Below, one piece after another: positions 44,122 through 52,499 of a stretch of DNA of 64,000 bases. Made by a program: the position numbers and the translations under genes. Location: positions 1,499,001 to 1,563,000 of the forward strand of contig NZ_CP044310.1 in NCBI RefSeq assembly GCF_009664365.1. Reading direction: 5' to 3'. The notes beneath the pieces are model-generated. The model was not told the DNA's origin, did no database searches, and worked only from the letters and a program-made list of their open reading frames with translations. This DNA comes from Paenibacillus xylanilyticus (GTDB lineage: Bacteria > Bacillota > Bacilli > Paenibacillales > Paenibacillaceae). Positions within the stretch are counted from its first letter, which is position 1; each line of letters begins with the position of its first letter.

Positions 44122-44158
44122 GTATTACCTTTTTTACATAGGAATGAGGTGAGGAATC

Positions 44159-44494
44159 ATGTTGAACAGACAAAGACTCGGTGCAATATTTCTGTCCGCG
44201 GGGATTGTCCTTTATGGCATTATTCATATTGCTGCTGTTATACACATTCCTTTAGTGACTGTCTGGTCCACCAGATGGGGACGTTATTTGGAAGCTGTGT
44301 CCGAGACAGGTGGCCTCATTGGATTGGTTGTGGCGATCTTATTGTTTACTGTTGGCATGGTGCTTCTGTTGACAGGTCTGATTCCGGGTATGAACATGGG
44401 GAAGACGATACAAGAGATCCGGGAACGGAACCGTGAGTTTGATGAGCAGTACGGAAGCAACATACGAAGTTCATATGACGGCCAAGATCGATAA
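44159..44494 (+). CDS. Small membrane protein of unknown function
   Basis: A 111-residue protein with two to three predicted membrane helices (about 8-30 and 49-75) and a charged cytoplasmic tail (IQEIRERNREFDEQYG). No family is recognised. AGGTGAGGA serves ATG 44159. It lies 37 bp after the exporter and 24 bp before the next membrane gene, so these three may be one operon. Confidence 0.6.
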   Translation: MLNRQRLGAIFLSAGIVLYGIIHIAAVIHIPLVTVWSTRWGRYLEAVSETGGLIGLVVAILLFTVGMVLLLTGLIPGMNMGKTIQEIRERNREFDEQYGSNIRSSYDGQDR

Positions 44495-44518
44495 AAGAAG
44501 GTCAAAGGGGAGAGCAGC

Positions 44519-44929
44519 ATGATCAAATTTTACGCAACGATCTGTTCGGCATTTACTCTCTCGCTCCTTGCTGCCTGGGTGGATCGCTATCCGAATGAAG
44601 TTGAAACGGCAGCAGTAATGGTGCCTTTCCGCAATCAGTTCCTGACTGTTTTTTTGATTTTGTGGGCATTCTATCTGTTTGCAGGTTTGCCGCTCATGGC
44701 AGTGTTGGACCGTTGTCTCAAGCGAAAAAGCGGGATATCGAAAACAGTCGTTTATTTTCTTGTTGGTACTGTCGTAGGCATCTTGGCAATGCTTCTGCAG
44801 ATTAAAGGTCCCCATAGCGAATCGATTATGATTGCATTGCTGTTTGGTGTCGGAGCTCTGGTATTTCTAATGTTCAATTCATTATTGGGTTACTTTCGCA
44901 AAATATGGTTGAATTCCCGATATCAATAG
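44519..44929 (+). CDS. Small membrane protein of unknown function
   Basis: A 136-residue protein with about four membrane helices (about 5-18, 39-64, 79-97, 104-124). Its second half resembles small integral proteins with no assigned family. An AAGGGGAG-type site lies upstream of ATG 44519. Its transcript would have ended at the stem-loop now split by the insertion sequence at 44992. Confidence 0.58.
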   Translation: MIKFYATICSAFTLSLLAAWVDRYPNEVETAAVMVPFRNQFLTVFLILWAFYLFAGLPLMAVLDRCLKRKSGISKTVVYFLVGTVVGILAMLLQIKGPHSESIMIALLFGVGALVFLMFNSLLGYFRKIWLNSRYQ

Positions 44930-45045
44930 TAATGATACTATGATTCCGAAGATAAAACCAAAACAAAAACAGCCTCTGGTTCAGCGAGTTTTGAACTGCA
45001 CCCCAATTGTTAGACATTATCAACAATTGGAGGTGCAGTTTTTCT

Positions 45046-45558
45046 ATGGCTAAATTTACAAACGAACAAAAAATGGATGCAGTTATTAGATATCAAAGCA
45101 AATCGGAAAGTGTAAGGGAAATTGCTAATTCACTTGGGGCGAATCAAGAAGTTGTACGGATGTGGATTAAACAAGCTGAGTATCACGGGTTAGCCGCCTT
45201 TAAAAAGTCCTATACTTCCTACACTATGCAGTTTAAGATGGACGTACTTAATAATATGAACGAAATGGGGATATCTCCTAACGAAGCTGCAGTCATCTTT
45301 AATATTTCCTCTCCAGCATTAATTCGAACGTGGAGGATAAAGCTTAATACGGTAGGGTTAGATGCGCTCATTTCGAAGAAAAAGGGGCGTCCATCCTTGA
45401 AGAAAAAATCCAGTAAACCAACAAAGCCAACACGAACTGAAGACTCTACAGAAGCCCTTCAAGCAGAAATCCAACGTCTACGTATGGAAAATGAATACTT
45501 AAAAAAGTTAAATGCCTTAGTTCAAAGCAAAAAAAAATCACCAAGAAAGACAAAGTAA
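45046..45558 (+). CDS. IS3-family transposase OrfA
   Basis: A 170-residue DNA-binding protein with helix-turn-helix motifs (IANSLGANQEVVRMWIKQAE, about 26-45; a second near 83-100) and a C-terminal leucine-zipper-like helix (ALQAEIQRLRMENEYLKKL). The A9 run at 45529-45537 allows a -1 slip that fuses it to OrfB. OrfA alone usually regulates transposition. Confidence 0.9.
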   Translation: MAKFTNEQKMDAVIRYQSKSESVREIANSLGANQEVVRMWIKQAEYHGLAAFKKSYTSYTMQFKMDVLNNMNEMGISPNEAAVIFNISSPALIRTWRIKLNTVGLDALISKKKGRPSLKKKSSKPTKPTRTEDSTEALQAEIQRLRMENEYLKKLNALVQSKKKSPRKTK

Positions 45559-45590
45559 AGGTCATCTATGAATTAAGGCAGAAGTACCCA

Positions 45591-46400
45591 GTGAAGGCGC
45601 TTGTAGCATTCGCACAAATCCCACGTAGCACGTATTACAATGTAGTAAAGAAGTTGGATCAACTAGATCCAGATCTGGACTTAAAAGTGGAGATTCAAGC
45701 AATCTATGATGAACATGAAGGTCGTTATGGCTATCGACGCATTTGTGATGAACTAGCGAATCGCCAGCAAAAAGTGAATCATAAAAGGGTCCAGCGCATT
45801 ATGAAAGAGTTAGGTTTAAAGTGCTTAGTACGCATGAAAAAATATAAATCGTACAAAGGTACGATAGGTAAAATCGCAACAAACATTTTAAATAGAAACT
45901 TCACATCGGAAGTACCTAATGCAAAGTGGGTCACCGATATTACTGAGTTTAAATTATTTGGTGAGAAGCTTTATTTATCGCCTGTACTAGATTTATTTAA
46001 TGGGGAAATTATTACGTATACCATTGGCTCAAGGCCAACGTATTCCCTTGTTTCAGAGATGTTAGATCAAGCTTTAGAACGTTTGCCAGAGGACCATCAG
46101 CTACTGATGCATTCTGATCAAGGCTGGCACTATCAAATGAAGCCCTATCGTACAAAGCTTGAATCTAGAGGAATTGTACAAAGTATGTCTCGTAAAGGTA
46201 ATTGTTACGACAATTCAGTGATGGAAAATTTCTTCGGGATAATGAAATCAGAATTCCTCTATTTGAAGGAATTTGAAAGCTTAGAGTATTTCAAAAAAGA
46301 ACTTAAAAAATATATCGAATACTACAACACGAAACGAATGAAAGCAAAATTTAAAATGAGCCCGGTAGAATACCGAACTCATTTTAATCAAGCTGCCTAA
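45591..46400 (+). CDS. IS3-family transposase OrfB (DDE catalytic part)
   Basis: A 269-residue frame counted from GTG 45591. It is open upstream to 45495, so it is probably made as an OrfAB fusion of about 451 residues through -1 frameshifting. It has HTH_21 (YDEHEGRYGYRRICDEL) and an rve integrase core. The DDE triad is in WVTDITEF, LMHSDQGWHY and VMENFFG; 35 residues separate the second Asp from the Glu, the DD35E spacing of IS3 elements. Confidence 0.92.
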   Translation: MKALVAFAQIPRSTYYNVVKKLDQLDPDLDLKVEIQAIYDEHEGRYGYRRICDELANRQQKVNHKRVQRIMKELGLKCLVRMKKYKSYKGTIGKIATNILNRNFTSEVPNAKWVTDITEFKLFGEKLYLSPVLDLFNGEIITYTIGSRPTYSLVSEMLDQALERLPEDHQLLMHSDQGWHYQMKPYRTKLESRGIVQSMSRKGNCYDNSVMENFFGIMKSEFLYLKEFESLEYFKKELKKYIEYYNTKRMKAKFKMSPVEYRTHFNQAA

Positions 46401-46490
46401 TGAAATAACCGTGTCTAACTTTTAGGGGTCACTTCATTTATTCGCTACCCGGGGCTGTTTTTGTTTTACCGTATGCTTAGCGTTATCGTG

Positions 46491-47294
46491 TTACTCCGCG
46501 TTCAGCACAAATTTCTCAATGACCTGTTTTACGCCGTCTTCGTTGTTGCTTGCCGTAATGTAATCTGCCAGCTCTTTGAGAGCAGGGATTGCATTACCCA
46601 TGGCCACGCCAAGGCCGGCAACTTCCAGCATTTCATGGTCATTCCAGGAATCACCGATTGCAATGCACTCGCTCAATTGGTGACCAAAGTGATCGGCCAG
46701 GAAGGTAAGGGCATGTCCTTTGGTTCCTTCGCGATGCATGATCTCGAGGAAGTATGGTTTGGACTTGGTGATATGGACTTCTGGTCCAAGCAATTCACGC
46801 AGGTCAACGGCCACTTTATCCAGATAGTCTGGCTCATCGATGATAAGCAATTTTGGTGTTTGTTGTTCAATAACTTTGATGAAGTCCGGCTCGATATGGT
46901 ACTGGGTACCATTCAGCTTCGCATAATCACGCAGTTTGTCGTTCTCTTCGCGAGCATACAGTTTGTCATCAATGTACGTTTGAAGATGGAGATTGTTCTC
47001 CAGGCAGTAGTCGTACAATTTGCGGGAAGCGTCTTGCGGTACATAGCGCTCATAGAGTACTTTCTCGTCCAGCAGGTTTTTGACCAAAGCACCCTGATAC
47101 GTAATGATTGGCACGTTCAATCCCGTTTGGCGAGCAAGTGCTTGTGCAGAAGCATAGGCACGTCCTGTTGCCAGGGTAACGACTACACCATGAGCAACCG
47201 CTTGCTCCAATGCCGTTTGTGTTGCAGGAGTTACTTCCTTGTTGTCGTTGATGAGGGTATCATCGATGTCAATTGCCATTAATTTGTAAGCCAT
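46491..47294 (-). CDS. Cof-type HAD phosphatase
   Basis: A 267-residue HAD IIB hydrolase. Motif I is MAIDIDDTLINDN (about residues 5-17), motif II ATGRAYASA (about 43), the motif III lysine is in EGTKGHALTFL (about 193) and motif IV is AIGDSWNDHEML (about 217). Members dephosphorylate sugar phosphates and flavin precursors; the substrate is not predictable here. The start at 47294 is chosen from AAAGGAGAG placement. An ATG 12 codons upstream has no site. Confidence 0.88.
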   Translation of the reverse strand: MAYKLMAIDIDDTLINDNKEVTPATQTALEQAVAHGVVVTLATGRAYASAQALARQTGLNVPIITYQGALVKNLLDEKVLYERYVPQDASRKLYDYCLENNLHLQTYIDDKLYAREENDKLRDYAKLNGTQYHIEPDFIKVIEQQTPKLLIIDEPDYLDKVAVDLRELLGPEVHITKSKPYFLEIMHREGTKGHALTFLADHFGHQLSECIAIGDSWNDHEMLEVAGLGVAMGNAIPALKELADYITASNNEDGVKQVIEKFVLNAE

Positions 47295-47380
47295 TTGAGT
47301 TTCTCTCCTTTTATCTGTATCTATAAACACGAACGAATGGATCCATCATTACACCAGATCACTCCAAACGCAGAATTATC

Positions 47381-47498
47381 TTTCGATCACTGTTATCCCT
47401 AGATTTCTTTGAGTCCCTTATGTAAAGGGGGAAATCCAGGGATAAAGACGAACGCTTTGTTTCTCCAGATTGATTCTGCTTTTCCCGTTAAAGTGTAA
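47381..47498 (+). repeat. Dispersed structured repeat, copy B
   Basis: It begins TTTCGATCACTGTTATCCCT and aligns with copies at 34341-34449 and 52822-52940. The core stem TTATCCCTAGATTT / AAATCCAGGGATAA has a single mismatch. The outer pair TCGATC / GATTGA replaces the CCGATC / GATCGG of copy C, so pairing is kept. It lies between two minus-strand genes and is read on the plus strand. Confidence 0.82.
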
Positions 47499-47536
47499 TA
47501 ATGGAATTCGTTCTAAAACTATACTTACATCTAAAT

Positions 47537-48538
47537 CTATTCTTCTAGGAAAACGAGGCCGATAAAGTCCTCCAGCTCCAGGTTACCGAAGTAATGTTTC
47601 ACATCAAGGCCCTCAAGTGCCGTGCGCACCTCGGATTCCTCATAACGCTTGCCGCGCAGCATATCTTCGATATCCGCCACATCGCCTACACCGAAGAAGT
47701 CACCGAAGATTTTGATATCCTCGATTCGTCCGTCCTTGATGTTCATGCGCAGATCGATAATGCCGACAGGGAATTTGCGGGTATGCTTCACATTGCTCTC
47801 CGGAGACAACCCATAGTTCCAGTCCCAGTTGCTGTAACGCTCAGCGGAGATTTCCTTGATCTTGTCCCAATCCTTCTCCGTGAGTTCATATTGGGGAACA
47901 TCCTGCGGCTCCATGCGGAAGATGTGGCGCAGCAGCTCGTCCCGGAATTGTTCAATGGTCAGATTGCTGTCAATCAGATCCCGAATGTTGGCGACCCGGC
48001 TGCGTACGGATTTGGTGCTCTTGGATTTGAATTTCTCGGGATTAACATTCAGGGATGCCTGAACATGATCCAGATTAAGGTCAAACATGAGCGTTCCGTG
48101 ACTGAACATGCGTCCGCGGGTGGAGAACTGGGCATTACCCGAGATTTTCTTTTCCCCGACTTGCAGATCGTTGCGTCCGGTCAGCTCGGCATTCACACCC
48201 AGCTCCTGCAGAGCTTCCACGACAGGTTGGGTGAACTTGCGGAAGTTGTGGAAAGATTGTCCGTCATCCTTGGTAATAAAACTGAAATTGAGGTTGCCCA
48301 AATCATGGTAGACTGCGCCGCCTCCAGAGAGACGACGTACAACTTGTACACCGTTATCCTGAACATATTCGATGTTGATCTCTTCGATGGTATTCTGGTG
48401 TTTTCCAATAATTATGGAAGGGCGGTTAATGTAAAACAGCAGATAGCTGTCATCCATCGGCAGATGCTTCAAAATGTATTCCTCAATCGCGAGGTTTACA
48501 GAAGGATCTGTAATGCCCTGGTTATCAACAAACAGCAT
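47537..48538 (-). CDS. lplJ: Lipoate-protein ligase (LplJ-like)
   Basis: A 333-residue enzyme that activates free lipoate with ATP and attaches it to 2-oxoacid dehydrogenase subunits or GcvH. The N-terminal BPL/LplA catalytic domain has INRPSIIIGKHQNTIEEIN (about 40), the RRLSGGGAVYHDLGNLNFSF loop (about 70-89) and the lysine-containing KISGNAQF (about 134). A C-terminal accessory domain (about 250-333) is present. The start at 48538 is chosen because GGAGG touches the ATG two codons upstream. Confidence 0.92.
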   Translation of the reverse strand: MLFVDNQGITDPSVNLAIEEYILKHLPMDDSYLLFYINRPSIIIGKHQNTIEEINIEYVQDNGVQVVRRLSGGGAVYHDLGNLNFSFITKDDGQSFHNFRKFTQPVVEALQELGVNAELTGRNDLQVGEKKISGNAQFSTRGRMFSHGTLMFDLNLDHVQASLNVNPEKFKSKSTKSVRSRVANIRDLIDSNLTIEQFRDELLRHIFRMEPQDVPQYELTEKDWDKIKEISAERYSNWDWNYGLSPESNVKHTRKFPVGIIDLRMNIKDGRIEDIKIFGDFFGVGDVADIEDMLRGKRYEESEVRTALEGLDVKHYFGNLELEDFIGLVFLEE

Positions 48539-48617
48539 GGTCATTCCTCCATTAATGTATGTGAGGGACGATGATCCCTTATGTAGTGTTGCGTCTGCGA
48601 ATCAAAATTCCTCTTCT

Positions 48618-48646
48618 ATTGTAATCGAATTGTCGATTGGACACAA
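48618..48646 (-). promoter_or_regulatory. Candidate lplJ promoter with palindrome in spacer
   Basis: Minus-strand TTGTGT (48641-48646), a 17-nt spacer and TACAAT (48618-48623). The spacer holds AATCGA-attg-TCGATT (48623-48638), a perfect 6-4-6 palindrome that could be an operator. Confidence 0.45.
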
Positions 48647-48663
48647 AGGAATTGAAGCAGGGA

Positions 48664-48714
48664 ATGGATGGTGTAGGCAAATCAGGATTGACCCGTGACA
48701 GTTACGCCATCCAT
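48664..48714 (+). repeat. 10-bp inverted repeat upstream of cobD
   Basis: ATGGATGGTG (48664-48673) pairs with CGCCATCCAT (48705-48714) across a 31-nt loop, ending about 35 nt before the cobD start. No T-run or known riboswitch consensus accompanies it. Confidence 0.5.
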
Positions 48715-48749
48715 AATAAAAATGACATGCAGAAAGGATGACGGACAAA

Positions 48750-49877
48750 ATGAGCGGTATCATTGAAGTTTTTGGACATGGTGGAGACGTGGAGACTGCT
48801 GCGTCAAGATTTGGCGGGAGTCCTGAGGATTTCCTTGATTTTAGTGCAAACATTAACCCTCTGGGTCCACCCAAGGACGTTCTGAAGGCGTTGGAGCAAG
48901 GGATGCGGGCGATACTTCGTTATCCTGATCCTGCACATCGGACATTCAAATCATTGCTTGGCGAACGCCTCGGCCTGTCAGAGGAATATATATCTATAGG
49001 GAATGGAGCTGCGGAAAGCATGGCTCTGATCCTGCTCGGACTCTCTCCCCGGAAGGTGGGCACTGTGGAACCGGGGTTCTCGGAGTATCGTTCCTTGTCC
49101 AAGCAATTTGGGGCTGAAATGCATCATGTTCTGGGAAAGGAGGAGCTTGAATGGCGAGCAGCTCCTGAAGATATCGAGAGGCTGATGGAACAGGTGGACT
49201 TGCTGTTTCTTGGACAGCCGAATAACCCTAATGGAGTACAGTATCCAGTTGAAGTATTGCAGCGGCTGGCCCGTCATGCCGAGAAGACAGATACGGTCCT
49301 GGTGATCGACGAGGCATTTATGGATTTCATTCCTGAAACGCAGCGACAATCCCTGGCTTCCCGGTTACAGGTTTACCCGCAGGTGATCATCATTCGCTCG
49401 ATGACCAAGTTCTATGCCGTTCCGGGTCTTCGGCTTGGCTATGCGATGGCACGCCCGGATCTGATTCGTGCCATGACGGAGAAACAGGTAACCTGGAGTG
49501 TCAACGGACTGGCACTAATCGCGGGAGAAGCCTGTCTAAGCAGCGGGGAAGCTTTTGAACGGGAGACATTGGAACAGGTGGCGCTTGAACGAGAGAAACT
49601 GGCATCCGGCCTGAAGGCCTGTGGATGCGAAGTGACACGCGGGGAAGCGAACTTCCTGCTGGCACGTGTGCCGCAGCCATGGACAGCGTCAACCATACAG
49701 GCGGCTCTGGGGGAGCGGGGAATTCTGATCCGAAGCTGTGCCATGTACCCTGGACTTGGGGACAGACATATCCGACTGGCGGTGAAGGACGCGAAGTCGA
49801 ATCTTCGTCTGGTGAACGAAATGAGAAGTGTGAGCGGACAAATGAATCCGGTGCCAACGGGTGAGGGGGTGGAGTAA
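48750..49877 (+). CDS. cobD: Threonine-phosphate decarboxylase
   Basis: A 375-residue PLP enzyme making (R)-1-aminopropan-2-yl phosphate from L-threonine phosphate for the B12 nucleotide loop. The N-terminal FGHGGDVETAASRFG and FLDFSANINPLGPP are CobD signatures. The fold-type I core has QPNNPNG (about 153) and the PLP lysine in RSMTKFYAVPGLRLGYA (about 216). ATG 48750 is favoured because AAAGG directly abuts the earlier ATG 48738. First gene of cobD-cbiZ-cbiB-cobC. Confidence 0.9.
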   Translation: MSGIIEVFGHGGDVETAASRFGGSPEDFLDFSANINPLGPPKDVLKALEQGMRAILRYPDPAHRTFKSLLGERLGLSEEYISIGNGAAESMALILLGLSPRKVGTVEPGFSEYRSLSKQFGAEMHHVLGKEELEWRAAPEDIERLMEQVDLLFLGQPNNPNGVQYPVEVLQRLARHAEKTDTVLVIDEAFMDFIPETQRQSLASRLQVYPQVIIIRSMTKFYAVPGLRLGYAMARPDLIRAMTEKQVTWSVNGLALIAGEACLSSGEAFERETLEQVALEREKLASGLKACGCEVTRGEANFLLARVPQPWTASTIQAALGERGILIRSCAMYPGLGDRHIRLAVKDAKSNLRLVNEMRSVSGQMNPVPTGEGVE

Positions 49878-50674
49878 TGGCATTGCCATTCTTTCAGTAC
49901 TTTACCCATGCAAATGCAGAGCCAAATGAATATACTTCTTCTGCATGGCCCGGGTTAACCATCAGCGCACATGAACGCCATATTCGAGCAGCCATCCCTA
50001 ACCGGGTAAGTGCCATTTCGAGTGCTGTGTACGGCGGGGGTATGATCGAGCTGGATCGCATATTCAATATTTATGTAGACAGGCATTATCGTTGTGACGA
50101 CCCGCCGCGTGATATTGCAGACCTCCTGAGAGGATGGGAGGAACGCACAACAACGTGTGCCGGATTACTGACAGCCGTTAAGCTTGAGCACACATCGGTT
50201 CAGGAATATGTGGGCGATGAAGCAGGGATCTTGTGCTGTACGACGGCAGGTGTATCCAATGCTGCCCGGGCAGGTTCCGCAAGAACCGTATTTGATGCTG
50301 CAGGGAACATAACTAGCTCAGAGGGAATAGCAGCAGAGTCACCCTACACTCCCGGTACCATTAATATCATGTTATGGATCAACGGCCGCATGACGCCCGG
50401 AGCCATGGTCAATGCCGTTCAGACAGCGGTGGAAGCCAAAACGGCAGCGCTCTCGGATTGCGGTGTAATGGATTCGGAAAACGGACTGACTGCAACAGGA
50501 ACGACGACAGATGCCATTGTGCTGGCCACAAGTCAGGTGAAGGGTAAACCACTGATCTCTTACGCGGGTACAGCCACAGTAATTGGGGCAGGCATTGGGC
50601 GTGTCGTCTATGATGCCGTTACCGAAAGTTTACAAGCTGGACAGGCGTGGAAAGAGAGGAATAGCAAGCGATGA
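49877..50674 (+). CDS. cbiZ: Adenosylcobinamide amidohydrolase CbiZ
   Basis: A 265-residue enzyme that cleaves the aminopropanol arm of adenosylcobinamide to release adenosylcobyric acid, allowing salvage of foreign corrinoids. Conserved tracts are SSAVYGGGM (about 50), RTTTCAGLLTAVKL (about 91), CCTTAGVSNAARAG (about 117) and GTTTDAIVLATSQ (about 212). Its start overlaps the cobD stop by one base. CbiZ is typical of archaea and scavenging bacteria. Confidence 0.9.
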   Translation: MALPFFQYFTHANAEPNEYTSSAWPGLTISAHERHIRAAIPNRVSAISSAVYGGGMIELDRIFNIYVDRHYRCDDPPRDIADLLRGWEERTTTCAGLLTAVKLEHTSVQEYVGDEAGILCCTTAGVSNAARAGSARTVFDAAGNITSSEGIAAESPYTPGTINIMLWINGRMTPGAMVNAVQTAVEAKTAALSDCGVMDSENGLTATGTTTDAIVLATSQVKGKPLISYAGTATVIGAGIGRVVYDAVTESLQAGQAWKERNSKR

Positions 50675-51696
50675 TATCTCTGAGTCAGTGGGCAGACTGG
50701 CCCATATGGGCAGGAATGACAGGGGCATGGATTATTTTGGCAGCATACATACTGGATCGCCTCATAGGAGATCCGCGCTGGATTCCCCACCCGGTGATTG
50801 GCATGGGCAAAGGAATTTCTGCACTGGAGCGGACCATCAGAAAACGAGTGAGCAGTGATCAGGGGCTTAAACGGGCAGGGATGCTTTTTCCGATCGTCAT
50901 TGCTGGTGGTGCATTTGTGCTTACTTGGGGAGTGTTGTACATCCTGGGACTTGTTCACCCAGTGATTGCCGTTATCGCTGAAGTGGTACTGATTGCCACC
51001 ACCATTGCTTCCAAAGGACTGAAGGATGCAGGCATGGAAGTGTATCGTCATCTGAGAGAAAGGGATTGGCCTGCGGCTAGACGTTCACTCGGCATGATCG
51101 TGGGGCGGGATACAGCACATCTGGATGAACCGGAAGTGGTGAGGGGAACTGTGGAGACTGTAGCGGAAAATATCGTGGATGCCATCGTTTCACCGCTGTT
51201 CTATGCCCTGATTGGCGGTGCTCCGCTTGCGATGGCCTATCGGGCCGTCAATACACTGGATTCCATGGTTGGTTATAAAAATGAAAAGTACTTGCATCTC
51301 GGCTGGGCCTCTGCTCGTCTGGATGATTGGGCGAACTGGATTCCGGCGCGGCTTACCGCCTTGCTGCTCATTACGGGTGCATGGTTCATGAGATTGAACG
51401 CAAAAGGTGCTGCACGCATGGTTCGCCGGGATGCCCGATTGCACCCCAGCCCGAACAGTGGATTCCCGGAGTCGGCCGTTGCGGGAGCGCTGGGCATCAG
51501 GCTTGGCGGGCATAACGTCTATCACGGTGTGGCTTCTTTTCGAGCCTATATGGGCGATCAGACACGGCTAATGGAAGCAGAGGATATCGTGCGGACCACG
51601 CGTTTGATGTTCTGGTCGGCGGGAGCTTTTGTGCTGTTATGCTGGCTGGTAACGTTCGGCATCTGGACAGCTGGAGGTGCGCTGTTATGGAAGTAG
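50671..51696 (+). CDS. cbiB: Adenosylcobinamide-phosphate synthase CbiB
   Basis: A 341-residue membrane enzyme joining adenosylcobyric acid to aminopropanol phosphate. The diagnostic N-terminal ILDRLIGDPRWIPHPVIGMG (about 25-44) and the central RDTAHLDEPEVVRGTVETVA (about 146-165), with AENIVDAIVSPLFYA, are present, with several membrane helices. ATGA overlap with cbiZ. Confidence 0.93.
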   Translation: MISLSQWADWPIWAGMTGAWIILAAYILDRLIGDPRWIPHPVIGMGKGISALERTIRKRVSSDQGLKRAGMLFPIVIAGGAFVLTWGVLYILGLVHPVIAVIAEVVLIATTIASKGLKDAGMEVYRHLRERDWPAARRSLGMIVGRDTAHLDEPEVVRGTVETVAENIVDAIVSPLFYALIGGAPLAMAYRAVNTLDSMVGYKNEKYLHLGWASARLDDWANWIPARLTALLLITGAWFMRLNAKGAARMVRRDARLHPSPNSGFPESAVAGALGIRLGGHNVYHGVASFRAYMGDQTRLMEAEDIVRTTRLMFWSAGAFVLLCWLVTFGIWTAGGALLWK

Positions 51697-52334
51697 AATC
51701 CGGGAAGCATGGAACAGGAGCGCGGGAGATCGTGTTTATCCGTCATGGGACAACTTCTTGGAATGTGGAAAAGAGATATCTCGGACATACCGATATCGGT
51801 CTCCTGCCGGATGCAGAGCGGGAACTGGCGCCGCTTCGCGAGTCCATTCGCGGAATCACATGGGATGCGCTATATTGCAGTGATCTGCTGCGCTGCCGGC
51901 AGACCGTGGAACGAATTGCTCCGGTACAAGCAGGACAAGTACAGTATGATCCGCGTCTGCGTGAGATTGATTTTGGGCAATGGGAAGGGATGACTTACAA
52001 TGAGCTCAAGGGCAATCCGCTCTACCGGAATTGGATTGATGCACCGCAGGATGTGACGCCACCGGGCGGCGAGCCTTGGCAGGCTTTTGCTGCGCGGATC
52101 GACTCTTTCGTGAAGGAGTGTCTTGTGTCCGTTTCGCCAGAGGAACATATCGAAGAAAATTATGTTCCTGCGATTGCCGTTGTTACCCATGGCGGTGTCA
52201 TTCGGTATGCCATGTCACGTCTCATACCGGAACTGGGATTCTGGGATACGCAGGTCATTCCGGGGCAAGCCATTAAGGTTCGGCTTGAAAAAAGCGGAAA
52301 TCGCTGGGTTTCAAGCAGGGTGTCTTTTCCGTGA
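51687..52334 (+). CDS. cobC: Alpha-ribazole phosphatase / histidine phosphatase (CobC-like)
   Basis: A 215-residue phosphoglycerate-mutase-like phosphatase. The catalytic FIRHGTTSWN motif (about residues 17-26) and a second catalytic region AVVTHGGVIRYAM (about 164-176) are intact. In the B12 pathway CobC removes the 5' phosphate from alpha-ribazole phosphate or adenosylcobalamin phosphate. ATG 51687 overlaps the cbiB stop by 10 bp. Position in a cob operon supports this role over a generic phosphatase. Confidence 0.87.
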   Translation: MEVESGKHGTGAREIVFIRHGTTSWNVEKRYLGHTDIGLLPDAERELAPLRESIRGITWDALYCSDLLRCRQTVERIAPVQAGQVQYDPRLREIDFGQWEGMTYNELKGNPLYRNWIDAPQDVTPPGGEPWQAFAARIDSFVKECLVSVSPEEHIEENYVPAIAVVTHGGVIRYAMSRLIPELGFWDTQVIPGQAIKVRLEKSGNRWVSSRVSFP

Positions 52335-52340
52335 ATCGGG

Positions 52341-52369
52341 TTGTAAGGATGTGCAATATAACCTATAAT
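52341..52369 (+). promoter_or_regulatory. Promoter of the riboswitch-controlled B12 operon
   Basis: TTGTAA (52341-52346), a 17-nt spacer and TATAAT (52364-52369), located just after cobC and before the cobalamin riboswitch. RNA would start near 52376. Confidence 0.6.
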
Positions 52370-52499
52370 CACAACAGAAGTGTGACTTCAGCATGAATAC
52401 ATATCTCGTTATGCGCTTAAGCGCTGAGGGATGGGACATGCTCACTTGAATGGTTACTATATCAGCGACCACGGGTCCCTTGTGCGCAAGAAGAGCTCA

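Larger units (their letters stand above)
44992..46436 (+). mobile_element. IS3-family (IS150-group) insertion sequence, complete
   Basis: 1445 bp bounded by imperfect 25-bp inverted repeats (19 of 25 match): TGAACTGCACCCC at 44992 and the inverse ending GGGGTCACTTCA at 46436. A 3-bp duplication, TTT, flanks it (44989-44991 and 46437-46439). It carries OrfA and OrfB in -1 relation with an A9 slippery run. Reading frames and ends are intact, so it may be active. Its AT-rich codon use differs from that of its neighbours. Confidence 0.93.
44961..46466. terminator. Terminator stem-loop interrupted by the IS element
   Basis: AAACAAAAACAGCC (44961-44974) is complementary to GGCTGTTTTTGTTT (46453-46466), and AGCGA (44983-44987) to TCGCT (46442-46446). 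Removing the IS and one TTT rebuilds a single bidirectional terminator with a GTTTAT loop, between converging genes. Confidence 0.8.

Noticed and set aside
48545..48749. Possible cobalamin riboswitch before cobD
   Set aside because: I looked for the B12 box and the CCCGCCACTG core and found neither; only an inverted repeat is present.
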